Origin: Piscicola geometra
Lineage: Eukaryota; Annelida; Clitellata; Hirudinida; Piscicolidae
DNA: 64,000 nt
Reading direction: 5' to 3'
Assembly (NCBI GenBank): GCA_943735955.1
Contig: OX030956.1
Span: 14,601,600 to 14,665,599 of the forward strand
The notes beneath the pieces were generated by a model. It made no database searches. It had not been told where the DNA came from and was given only the letters and a program-made list of their open reading frames with translations. Positions 37,401 through 48,480 of this stretch are shown piece after piece; position 1 is the stretch's first letter; every line of letters begins with the position of its first letter. The translations under genes were made by a program, and so were the position numbers.

Positions 37401-39190
37401 TAGCCTAACTGGACATTTTCTTATTCTGTTGAACCTTACTGTCCCATAGTATCCAAAACCTCTTTTTCGAAACTAAATTCAAAACAACTCTGGGACCAAG
37501 ACCCAACTCCTTGTCATATATTTGACCTATTGTTCCCTGGAAGGGCTCATATTGAATTTAATAACCAAGACGGTTGCGAAGACACCAAAAGTTAAACCAA
37601 AATTTTATTGGCTTCTCTCTTAAATTGTTTCACCACATTTTTCCATAATGTATACTGCCATTCTTTCACCAACACTAATGCTTCCAAGAAAGCATTTTCA
37701 ATACATTTTTGATTTAGCAAAACAATTAGAAGTCTAAGTTCGATAAATAAATAAAAATTTATCATTTTTTTATTCTTTAACAACGAATTCAAAATAGCAA
37801 AATTTAACACACTTCATTCATGCTCACTGTTCCAATAATGGAACATTCAGTATTTGTTAACAATTAATGATAAGTAGACTAGAAATTGATTTAAAAGTAT
37901 AAAATGAAAGATAAGTTATTGAGAGAAAGCAACAACAACAAAATACAGAAAGTTTGAAAATTTTATTAATTATTTTTCTTTAGCCATATTTATATAAAAA
38001 AATTCAACTAGAAAAAAAATCAACAAATAATTTTAAGATAATCAACAAACTATTAAAACCATAATGTAGTTAATTCATTTGTAAACAAATTTAAATTTAC
38101 AAATTAAAGATTTACTGATTATTTAATTTTCTGTTTTTTTTTCTTGATGTTAGGGACGTTTTTCCCAATCTATAAGCATATTTGCTGTAAAAAATCATGT
38201 AGAATACTTATTTTTATTTATAAAATTTACTAATTAAAGTTAGTGTGACTTATACATGGAGTTAACGGGATAGCAAGCTTGAGATCTCCAAGGCTCATTA
38301 CCAGGCACTAACGCTTTTCTAATGAATAGATGTGATAATGATAGGAAAAAAACATTTTTAAAACTTTACTCTGAAATAAAATTATTATTCAATAAATAAA
38401 TAAACTAATAATTATACCTTTCTCTTCTAAGAAATTACTTTTTTTAAAGTATTAAATAAATAATAATTTCAAAGAAACAACACCATAAAAATAAGTTTTT
38501 AAAAGAACACAAAATACCCTTTAAATAAATTACCAAAAAAATAGTTTTAACAAGTTGAAACCATAACCTATCTCACATAAAAAAAACACTTCTAATTAAC
38601 GTTTAATGCGTTTTCACGTTTTTTTCTAATCGCATAATTACACTGTCTTTGACATTGTTGGAATAAAAAATAAAGCTGTCGAATGACGTAGATTTAAAAA
38701 TTATGGAAGAACACACTGGTTTCTCTTTTTTGTAAAACTTTTTTATTATTTTTATTTTATTTTTTCTAGCAATTTCATACAAGTTGCGCCTTATACATGG
38801 TGTTTTACGATATAAACTTATCACAAACCTAGGTACTGTCGTCTGCTCAGGAAGTACTTGAACTCAAGATTCTCCTACACTACCGCCAAACTAATATACC
38901 CAAAACTTATAATGAAATTGACTGAGGTAACTACCTTATTATCTTTTTACAATTCCACTTTTTGAAATTTAAAATACTTCAAAAGAATAAGAGACTTGAA
39001 AAAATTTTTTTAATTGCTTAAAAAAATATTTTATCTAAAAATAATAAATGTCCTACTAACGCACTCATATATTTTCTATTGACGCAAGGTTCGTAGCCTG
39101 AACGAGAAGCACAGCCACATCATCTTGAAACTGAACCCTCACAACATACAGCCTCTGATGAAGGAGGTTCTTGACCTGTGCAGAACGTGA
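34478..39190 (+). CDS. HR96: HR96-like (NR1J) nuclear receptor, complete
   Basis: Eight exons: 34478-35071, 35427-35602, 35677-35875, 36061-36213, 36367-36448, 36567-36726, 38833-38926, 39089-39190; 1,560 nt, 519 aa, all phases matching. The zinc-finger DNA-binding domain spans residues 166-232 (CGVCGD, then P-box CESCKAFF, then CRVNV, RRFCKRCRLKKCFEVGM). The ESCKA P-box marks the HR96/DAF-12/NHR-8 group of ligand-activated transcription factors, which in flies and worms handle sterols and xenobiotics. The ligand-binding domain starts about residue 324 with ELSMRRVISMTKQVSAFKCL and QEDQIQLLKAGSIELL (helices 3-5) and ends with the AF-2 helix PLMKEVLDL. The 165-residue N-terminus is rich in Ser, Tyr, Pro and Asn. 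Exon 3 encodes a Ser-rich hinge of about 90 residues. The start is the first in-frame ATG. Ligand and targets are unknown. Confidence 0.9.
36727..38832. other. Intron 6 of the nuclear receptor, with transposon relic
   Basis: At 2.1 kb it is far longer than the other introns of this gene (about 75-360 bp). The extra length is partly a piggyBac relic. Confidence 0.6.
36873..37860 (-). mobile_element. Old piggyBac relic, different family from the 1,787-bp copies
   Basis: Minus-strand sequence near 37590-37440 reads FWCLRNRLGY, stop, IQYEPFQGTIGQIYDKELGL. This aligns with the VWCLNNRLGYLVNCYPYQG block of the other two copies, with similarity but not identity. The ends are inverted: AATGTTCCAATAATGGAACA near 36892 and its near reverse complement near 37831-37850, followed by GTTAAC. 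Stops and shifts are frequent. Confidence 0.7.
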
Positions 39191-39823
39191 AGGTCGCTGC
39201 CATGTGGTTGTTACTGTAGTGCTTTTTGCTTTGAGGAATTCTGTTTAATGTAGTGGAGATTTATCGATAACGGGGTAATGGGTATTTCGGGTTATTTATT
39301 CGAGTCGCAGATGTAGTACAACTATTAGTAGATTTGGTTTGGGAGGATCAGGAAATGGATTTATGCCTAAGATGAAATCTATTTTCGTAAATACATTTTT
39401 CTTCAGTAATTTTTTATTGGACCTGTCTTATTGCCTACAACTGTTTTTCTTCTTTAGTTTTTGCTATTTTTATTAAATTATAGTTTGAAATTGCGTAATC
39501 TTTTTGTATTTCTAGCTTTTCTGAGATGATATTTAATTAACCTATCAAAATCGTGTACTATTTAGTTCAAACTGTAAAATGCTTTTTTATTTTTTACTTT
39601 CTATTTTTCTTTCGACATAATTTTTTATTATAAATCCCCATTTTTGAGTGTCCTGTTTAAAAAGCATATTCTTTAAAACCATATTGTTACAATTGGACTC
39701 GGTAAAAAATGTGAATTTGTTATTGCCCACATTTTATATATTTTTTATTTATTTAAAAACACTGAAAAATTCCAGATTTAATCAAAAATCAAATGAAAAA
39801 ACTAAAATAAATTTATATGGATT
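39191..39823. other. Convergent intergenic gap (3' ends of receptor and helicase)
   Basis: The 633 bp hold the 3' UTRs of two converging genes. On the minus strand AATAAA-like hexamers occur about 75-80 bp past the helicase stop. No clear AATAAA for the receptor is seen; ATTAAA-type variants near 39472 are possible. Confidence 0.45.
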
Positions 39824-41682
39824 TCATTCAGTTTTTCGTTTCTTCGCTTTTCTCTTCAAACCATAACTCATGAGTGGATCCGCTTGTCTTTTCTGAATTT
39901 AAATTAAATAAAACCTTTAAATAACTAAAATGAATAAATAAAACAACTGTTTTGATATTTATATAAACCTAAAAAAATTATTAAAAAGGTATTAAAAAAT
40001 TAACTTTAAAAATCCAAACTGCAGTTTAAATCCTGCAAGCGACATAACGACAAACCACTTCCAAGCAAATCTTCCTCACCTGTTGTCTGCCTCCTTTCTT
40101 CGCCTTGAAGCCACTTTTCCAGTTGGCTCCGTGAGAACGCTTCGTATGCTGGAAGACCCTATTGTGCAGTGACTCAGGAACTGTTGAATGACGTTTAAAT
40201 TAGTTTTGACATTTATAAAATCTAGCATTATTAACCTTAGATGTTTTCTAGTTGTTTAGTATTTTTGAAACAATTTATGAAATTTACTAATAGAACAAAA
40301 AACACTTTTAATCAGACTATTTAACCAAACATAACACTAAGAAATCTTCCTCCTACTTTCTTTTCTTCCCTCCCTTCATCCATCCCACCCTCTTTTTCGA
40401 ACAATAATTATTTTTCTCCTTCCACCAATCTTCCTTTAAAACCTCTTTAAAAACTAATTTTCACCAACAACTTACACAAGCATCAAGCGCACTCAATTCC
40501 TCATCACCTCATGAACCCCTAAACTACAACACCACCCCTCTTCAACCCATAACCCCCTCAACCAACATACCTGACCTCTCCTCCTCTAACAACCTCAACC
40601 AACTCGACCATCCCTCTTCACCTCCTGCCCCCTCTCGAACATTTCCTCCCTTCCCAACGTCGCCCCCCGACTCACCAATGTACTCTGGGACGTTCTTGAG
40701 TTGTGGCAACTGCTTGATCACGTGCAGTGACTTGTCGTGTTTCAGCACCTGCAGGTCTTTCGGGTTGTCTTCGAAATGAGCCTGTGGTGAGAGGAGAGGG
40801 AGGTTGAGGGAGAGGTCGAGATGAGGGTGGGTAGGGGTCGAGGTAGGGAAGGGGAAGGAGGGCGAGATAGAAAAAAAGTGGTCAAGATGATGAGATAGAT
40901 GTTTGAGATAGAGAAGGGGTGGTTGGTAGGAAAATAAGATGGATGCGTGTATGGAAGGAATGTTTAGGCGTGGATGTGGTTTAGATGTGAAAGATGGTAG
41001 TTGGCGGTTGAAGTTTGTAAATCGAGATAAAATAAAATCAAAAACCTTGAGCTTGGCGGAGTTGAACATCTCCGTCTTGATCTCCCTCCTGCGGGCCTCC
41101 CTGATGGCGTCCTTCGTCACCAGGCAACGCGCCGTCTGCATGGCCAGTTGATTATGGAGATTTAAAAATTAAATTATTATTGCCAATATAAAATTATTAT
41201 TATCATCAAAACTTTTATTAATATAACATTTTTTTTACCTACTTCCAATTTAATTTTTATTTTTATTCACAAATAAAACAATTTATCGCAATTATCGCAA
41301 TCAGCAAAGGCACCTCAGCTCGGTAGGCGAGACTCGAAGCCTCCTTCATGTCGAACTTGAAGGCGGGAATGCCATTCGCTGTGGAGGTTGGTGGCGGGAA
41401 TGTTTCAGTGATGTACATGCAACTTTATTATTGCATGATTGTATCGTTAATAATAAATGGCGATGTTTAAGGATGGAAAAATATAGAAAAAAGCTCTAAT
41501 AAAATCATGGGTTAACAAGATCCCGATGGGCTAAAGAATCCATGAAGCTATCAGAGGTTTATGTAACTTTAAAGGTGGAATGAGTATCAAAAGCAACCGA
41601 AGTTGCAACTAAAACTCACGGTAGACTTCTCGAATGGCAGTTTCTACCTGCTGTTTAAATAGAAGACATATTTTGAATACAC

Positions 41683-41750
<68 letters not shown>

Positions 41751-43967
41751 CTGCAGACATGGCGTCTCCTTCTGGTTAACAAAACTCAAGGCAACTCCTC
41801 GACTGGTGCCCCTGGCTGTCCTGTTGGATGCATGAATGCATGAATGCATGATGAGATGATGCATGAATGGGTTCATGGGTGCATGGATGAATGAGTGCAT
41901 GAATGAATGAATGAACGAATGGATAGTTGCATTGAAGAAATCACACAATTTCCCTTTAAAAATCAAGTCTTCTCATAGTCCTCTCTCCATTTTTGCATCC
42001 CTAGAACTACCACACTTTCTCCCACTAATCCACCCCCTTCCTTCACTTCCACCCTTTCACCCCCTATCTATCTCCCCACCCCCACCCTTCCCCCCCCCCC
42101 CCCATCCACAATTTAAGCTCCTCCCACACCACCTCCCGACACGGTGTATGTACGAGTCGGCATTGGCGGGAAAGTCGAAATTGAGGATGGTGGTGACGTT
42201 GCGGAAGTCAATGCCACGTGACACGCCTGATTCGGTGTCCCTGGCCCTTTAGGTGGGGGGATTGGGAGAGGGGTGGTGGTGGTTTGAAGGAGGGGGTTGT
42301 TTCAATGGATTTCTTTATATTGCATTTAATTTTATCATCTCGAATTATATTGCAATGTATGAGAAAAAACGACAAAAAAGGCTGTCTTGAAAAGCCCATC
42401 ACAAAAAACACCGCAAATGCCAAACAACCACAACTTCAACTGCAACTACAACACGAACAGCAACCCCACTTCCAATAGCAAAGAAATCCATCCCAAAAAT
42501 CAACAAAACCAACACTAACCACCAACACCAACAACTAAGACGACAACTCCTACAAGCACACCACCTCTTGATAGCGGCCTTCCGACCCTTCTTGAGTGCA
42601 TCTGGCTTGGCGAGGAAGGTCTCGTCGGCGGCGATGATGATGTCGTAGCGGCCCAGGTTGAACTCACGCACAATGTTGCATCTGGGTGGTTGTGAGTGGT
42701 TGGATGGTTGGGTTGTGGTTGGATGGTTGGGTTGTGGTTGGATGGTTGGGTTGTGGTTGGATGGTTGGATTGTGGTTGGATGGTTGGGTTGTGGTTGGAT
42801 GGTTGGGTTGTGGTTGGATGGTTGGGTTGTGGTTGGATGGTTGGGTTGTGGTGAGGTTGATTTAAGGTGGGATGTGATTTAGTTGTAGCAGAACGGTTTA
42901 ATTTTAGTGGCGTTATTGTGGTGGGATGTTGGAGTGTGGTTTAATTAGGATGGGGTGGAGTGGCGGCGACTAGATATACAATGTAAGAGAATTTGATGCA
43001 GAAATGGTGGTCATTTAAGTGGTACTTTTGATACAGCAGCAACAACAATTAATCATAAGTGAACCTCATTACCATTGATAATATACTTTAATTGAAATCT
43101 ATTATCCTACATTATCTAAACCATGTAAATCAGAAGAGCCCCTCCTCCATTCTTCAACCACCGGCTCTCCAACCATCCCCCACCTCGAGGCGACAGGCAG
43201 TTCAGAGTTTAGAACACACGTGGGAATTCCGAACTGTTGCAGGAAAAGTTTCACTCTGAAAATGGGGGAGGCTAGCTTGCATTTGTATTATATATTCTAT
43301 GTATTGCATACTTCTAATTAATATGCAATTGAGAAAGCACAGCAAGTGTTACAGCACTAACTCCCCTCCTCCTATGTTAATGACTGCGTTTATCAATGTG
43401 CCAATACTCCACCTGCCAGGTAAGCCATACCACCCACCTCTAGGCTAACGTTAAGTTGTCCATCCCAATCACTACAACACCCCCTTTACCAATTCAACAC
43501 GTCCATCTATCCACGTAAAAGCACTCCGACATCCATTAAATCCAAAAGAACCCCCTCTTCTCCAAAACACCTACTTGCATCTATCCTTCCTACTCCTCCA
43601 CCCCACCTCCACAACATCCTCCACCCCTCCATCCCTCCACCCCTCACCCTCCCCCTCCATCCCTCCACCCCTCACCCTCCATCCCTCCACCCCTCACCCT
43701 CCCCCTCCATCCCTCCATCCCCTCACCCCCCCCCCCTCCATCCCTCCCCCTCCATCCCACCACCACCACTACACCGACTTGTAGCAGCGGTCAACGTTAT
43801 TCAAAAAGACGATCATCTTGCCGTTCAGGATCCTCAGTTTGAGCAGTGCGTAGATGCACAAGAACTTCTCATTATCGCTTAGTCTGGTGTTGATGATGAT
43901 GGCGGTGATTGGTAATGATAAAGTAGATGATGATAATGATGATGGAGGCGTTGATGATGATAATGGC

Positions 43968-43999
<32 letters not shown>

Positions 44000-46608
44000 G
44001 GATGATGATGAAAATGATGAAAAAAAAATGACGATGATCATGATGATAATGATATTGGTTGATAATGATAACGAAACACTAGACTGAAAAATTATGGCAA
44101 TGATAAAGACCCAATCAACAGTTCCAGCAAATCAACAGTCAGTCAAAGGCACAACACAAGGCATCATCATCATTATTATCACGGTTGGTGGGTGGGTAGG
44201 TGGGTGGGTAGATGGGTGGGTAGATAGGTGGGTGGGTAGGTGACCTGATCATGAATTGTTTAAGTTGGCCGCTAGATGGCAGAAGAGGCTCCTCCAGCTT
44301 CAGAATCACCTGTATTGTCGTCGTTTTTGTTGGTGTTGATGATGACGATGAAATGATGCTGATGATGATAATGATGTTGATGATGATAATGATGTTTTAA
44401 GCTTCGAAAAGAAAGATAATGGATGAAGGTGGAAAGGTAAAGAAACAAAGACAATATTTGTAAAAAATTGCACACACACACACAATACCCCCCCCCCCCC
44501 CTCATACACACACAGACACAATCCCCCCCCTCACACACACACACAAATACTACACATACAACAACACAAACACGGGCAAATCCCCCCCCCCCCCCCACAC
44601 ACACCCCCCCCCACCTACACACACACACACACGACAACAAACACAGACGAATTTCCCCAACCACACACCCCTACACACACACACACACACACACACATGA
44701 ACACACAAACAAACAAACACAAACACACACACACACACACACGAACAGGGTTATTGAGGATCATGGACTTGAGGGCTTTGGTGTCTTCAGTCAACGTGGC
44801 GGACATCAGAAGCGCCTGGTACGTCTCGGGAAAGTGACTGTGGTTTGTTTGTGGCGTTTGAGATTGCCATCATCACCACCATCTTTATTATTCATAAACC
44901 CCAACAAGACCATACCACCATCGCCAACCTCAACAACAACAAAACCACTAGTCACCAACTTCAACACCACTATCAACATCACTACCAACACCTCAATCTC
45001 AAATAAATAGCCACCAACAACACCAACCAACACAACAACAACATTACCACCCTCAAGCACCAACAACAACACCACCACCACCACCAAGCAAGCACCAACA
45101 ACAACCTCAACAACTCCTTCATGTCCTTCTCGTGACCGAACGAGAAGAGCAAGTCAGCCTCGTCGACCACCACCATCTCCAGGCAATCCTGCAACTTCAG
45201 ATTGCCCGCCAGCACATGTCTCAAGACGCGACTGGGTGTACCGACGACTATGTCTGGCTTGTCCATCAGGAGGGGTCTGTCGTTTGGTGGGATTGTTGAC
45301 GATGGGGTTTTGGTTGGTGGGTGTTATGTTGTGTTGTGGGGAGGTGTGGTAGATTGTGGAAACATGTTATGGAATGGTGGGAAAATTGTGGAATGGTGAG
45401 AAGATGGTGGAAAGATGGGAGGATAATGGAGTGAAAAGTGGTGAAATGGTTGGTTTCATAGCAATTATATTTTTTTGTTCTTAATGATCTTGATTAAATA
45501 TTTTATTCAATTTTCTCTTTTTTCTTTAGTTTTTTTCCAAAAATTTCTAATTTAAACCTAAAATCAATGTTTGTTATTATATTTTATGTTCACTTTTGGA
45601 CGTCGAGTGGCACATTGTTGGAGACGTCCACACACTTCACCTCTCTACTGCAACACAGCGTTACCTCCTGTGTTATTTTCAATATTACATCCATCACAAG
45701 CTACTCTTTAATTTAAATATTCATTAGTTTTTAACTATTTTAATTGGAAAATTTGTAATATTATTATTTAAACAATTTAATTAATATTCACCAAAAAAGT
45801 TTATTTTATTTTTAATTTCATACTTTGATATTGTTGTATGCTTGATTACAAAGTTCCCTGGTTGGAGCAAGCACTAGAGCTTTGGTTGACTGCAGCTCAT
45901 TCGACTGAAAATATAATTTAAATTAAGTTTTAAACATAGCTTTATTTAAACAATCTTTTTATCTAAAATAACAATTAATTTTTCCTACATCCCAAAAGAT
46001 CATGTAACAAATTTTTTTTATTTATGTAAGTACAAGGCAAAATGTTATTTTCAGTGAAAACTTGATTGAAAATATAATTTATGTAGGAACAAGCCTGTTT
46101 TGAGGTGATAATCTTGTGAACGACTGGAATGACGTAGGCGCCAGTCTTGCCTGATCCAGTCCTCGCCCTGGCCAACACATCCTTGCCCACCAAGGCGAGT
46201 CTTATTGCCTTCTCCTGCACCAGCGTTGGCTTCTTCCATCCCAACTTTGCCAATGCCTAAGATTGTGAAAGGGTTGGTATAAGTATGCTTTATTAATAAA
46301 ATTCGAAAACTTATAATTAATATGCTTAGACATGTATTCGTCTTCTATTCATTTAGATGAATTTTTCCATAGAAAACTAGATTATACAATTATAAAATAA
46401 TTATTATTTATTAAAATGTGTTTCTGCCTTAACATTACACTTTTCCTTTACTAATTACTCAAACTTGTTGCTTTTATTACAATATATTAATTTAATTTAA
46501 ATTATAAAATTTAAAGTATATCACAAAAACCACCTTTAGGATACGGTCATCAAGCCCCAGGTCCTCGAAGCTGCACTCTACTTCGTCGTTATTAGCCTCC
46601 TCGGACAT
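39824..46608 (-). CDS. DDX56: DDX56-type DEAD-box ATP-dependent RNA helicase, complete
   Basis: Eighteen exons on the minus strand: 46608-46534, 46256-46095, 45904-45824, 45667-45594, 45276-45106, 44837-44747, 44309-44245, 43877-43779, 43255-43184, 42681-42565, 42246-42133, 41820-41751, 41650-41620, 41378-41314, 41135-41046, 40781-40676, 40180-40080, 39892-39824. Total 1,653 nt, 550 aa, all in phase; the vertebrate protein is about the same length. Motifs: Q-motif [11 protein letters not shown], Walker A ARTGSGKT (56-63), TPSRV, DEAD (169-172), SAT (200-202), RGIDF, HRVGRTARG (370 on). DDX56-specific blocks are present: [39 protein letters not shown] and [12 protein letters not shown], then a basic tail ending [13 protein letters not shown]56/Dbp9 proteins act in the nucleolus in large ribosomal subunit assembly. 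Intron 2 appears to use a GC donor (CAG|GCTTGT). Confidence 0.93.
41685..41747. repeat. (AC)n microsatellite at a splice donor of DDX56
   Basis: About 60 bp of CA repeat. On the transcribed strand it reads GTTTGTGTGTG directly from the exon 12 donor. Confidence 0.9.
42684..42860. repeat. 20-bp minisatellite, G-rich on the plus strand
   Basis: About nine tandem copies of a unit like GGTTGTGGTTGGATGGTTGG, starting 3 bp upstream of the acceptor side of DDX56 exon 10 (the pyrimidine tract on the minus strand). One unit has an A for G change. Confidence 0.9.
43570..43770. repeat. Pyrimidine-rich degenerate repeat (CCCTCCATCCCTCCA)
   Basis: C/T-rich tandem sequence on the plus strand, directly after the exon 8 donor of DDX56 in the direction of transcription. 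It gives proline/serine-rich spurious reading frames. Confidence 0.85.
43893..44090. repeat. (GAT)n microsatellite in DDX56 intron 7
   Basis: GATGAT repeats with interruptions. Open frames here encode only Asp or Ser runs and are not genes. Confidence 0.85.
44184..44244. repeat. GGGT-rich tract with G-quadruplex motif
   Basis: GGGTGGGTAGGTGGGTGGG at 44190-44208 fits four G3 runs with loops of 1, 5 and 1. Related GGTGGGTAG repeats continue up to the exon 7 donor of DDX56 at 44244. Confidence 0.8.
44470..44742. repeat. CA/C-rich simple-sequence block in DDX56 intron 6
   Basis: Mixed (CA)n and poly-C runs. On the minus strand GTTCGTGTGTGTG begins exactly at the exon 6 donor. Confidence 0.85.
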
Positions 46609-46979
46609 TTTAAGTTTTGATGATGATTTATTCGTTTATTTTGAATAAAAATGAAATCTCTATTTTTAAATTAAATAACTCAAAACAAGCTTTTCAAAGG
46701 TTGATAGCTAAATTAAGAGAAACACGTGTTTACATTTAAGCAAAGAGTATACATCGATGTAAAGATCGCTCAACGAAAAATATTAATTTGATACAACTGT
46801 TAGTGAGTAAAGAAAATGTATAGTTGAAATTGAATATTGGATTTTCATATTTTTTAAATACAAAAAAGCCTTCTTAATTCACTATAAATGAGATCTACGT
46901 CAGTCAGTCCTGAACAATGTCGGGGCACCATATGTAGATTATGTTTATCAACTTTCACCACAGTAAAACTTCAAACCAA

Positions 46980-47210
46980 TTTTTTTCATTCCTTACTATT
47001 TTCTAGTAGTTGAGCTTTAGACCTGTTCACACCACTGTATTTCCCCCCATCTAATCCTTTGCCTTTTTACTCTTCATCCTCCTTGAACAGTGCTTTGGCC
47101 ATCCTGAAAAGCGACAGACATGACCATACCATCTCATCTTCCTTTAGTTCACTGTGGTCAGTATGTATTAATGGGGCCCAATAGCAAATAGAAAGTGCGA
47201 TTCAAACAGA
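46980..47210 (-). mobile_element. LINE tail remnant
   Basis: The minus strand near 47150-47080 reads like MRWYGHVCRFQDGQSTVQGG, then basic residues and a W. The RWFGHV-x-R...K/S-T-V-Q-G series is typical of the C-terminus of invertebrate LINEs. It is short and broken. Confidence 0.5.
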
Positions 47211-48179
47211 AAGCTAAAACTCAGTCCAAAATATTCAAATAGTTTATAATGAAACAATACAATACAATACAACGACGAGTATTATTAACGTAGCGTAAAC
47301 CCGGACGGGCTTCAAGACCACAAGAAACAACGCTCTTTAGATAAAATGTAATATTTAAAGTATTACAACTTTATTCAACTATATTTCACGGCCAAAAACA
47401 ACAATTTATTTTATCTAAAGGACCATTAACTTTAAAGAAACAATCAATTAGAAAGATACTAAAGGGTATAAATAACTTGATTTTGTTCATAATTTAAACT
47501 GAAACTTCAAATAAATTCTAAATAAGAAAGTTGAAAAAAAAAATTTTTATTCCAAATATGGACATCAAAGTAATATAAAAGATGTTTTGTTGTAAAATAG
47601 GTTTGATTATTTTCACAATATAAAGTGGAATATTTCTTATTTCCTGTCTTGAAAAGGTTTGCTTTACCATATAATTATTACAAACCTTTCATCCGAATTA
47701 GTCTTAAAATATCTTTGAAAAATTACTTTTTTTTGAAGTTATTTAATTCAAAAATCTATTATATTCTCGAAATTCTGATGTCAAGTGAAGCGTCGTGTGA
47801 TGCATGGAGGAATCCATGACACCAATCCGCGGCACCTTTGACCCTTAAACCCTCAACGCCATCAATAAAAGTCGAGCTGCAGAGCAACTCTAATAACAAC
47901 TTAATGCTACTCCAATGCATTGATATGCGCTTTAACCAAAGCTGTAAAGCACGCTTTCATTGCTTCCACGCTTATTTTATTTTAGCAATTTTAAATTTGA
48001 TTCTAACACCATTAAATTGACAAATTAAATATATTAATTTAGCCTTGCTTAAAATTAGTTTACTCTTTAGCAATTTTATTTTTTCTGATTTTTAATAAAA
48101 TTTCACCCATTCTTTCTTGAAGGTATATGAACAAAGTTCCTTAAAAAACATAACATCCAAGCAACCAACCGAGGCACCA

Positions 48180-48480
48180 ACCACCTTCTATCTCTCTATT
48201 CCACCTCCGCAACTCGACTTTTCCACCAAATGCAGCTAGACAGACAGACAAGGTACTCGATAGCGTGTGTGTGGCTGGGTAGATAAAGGCGTTTTGACGC
48301 GTCGGATGCACTGGCGAGTAATAATTATATGCATTGACGTGCCTAAACTATCATCCATCCATCGCCGCCCTCGGTTAGCCCTGCGTTGCGCTCGACTGGT
48401 GCGTTTAACGCCGACGTGTCATGGTGCTTCTGCTTTATGACGCCTGCGAACGCTGTTTTGCTTATTCAATTATAACTTCT
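48180..48480. promoter_or_regulatory. Candidate cis-regulatory island upstream of Emx
   Basis: GC-richer, complex sequence about 6 kb upstream of the Emx start, between AT-rich flanks. It contains TAATAATTATATGCAT (homeodomain/POU-like) and TTTATGACGCC. It has no coding frame. The role is inference only. Confidence 0.25.

Noticed and set aside
40542..41141. 199-codon minus-strand open frame as a single gene
   Set aside because: Only its ends are coding, as DDX56 exons 15 and 16. The middle is a retained intron that happens to be open.
43575..44087. Pro/Ser-rich and Asp-rich frames
   Set aside because: They are simple repeats (CCCTCCA and GAT). The coding block at 43779-43877 is DDX56 exon 8 on the minus strand.
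43940..44090. Possible CRISPR-like or satellite array
   Set aside because: This is a eukaryotic trinucleotide repeat with no spacers.
44272..45087. Several open frames rich in Cys-Val, His-Thr or Val runs on both strands
   Set aside because: They are produced by CA, CAA and CAC repeats in DDX56 introns. The only real coding parts here are DDX56 exons 6 and 7.
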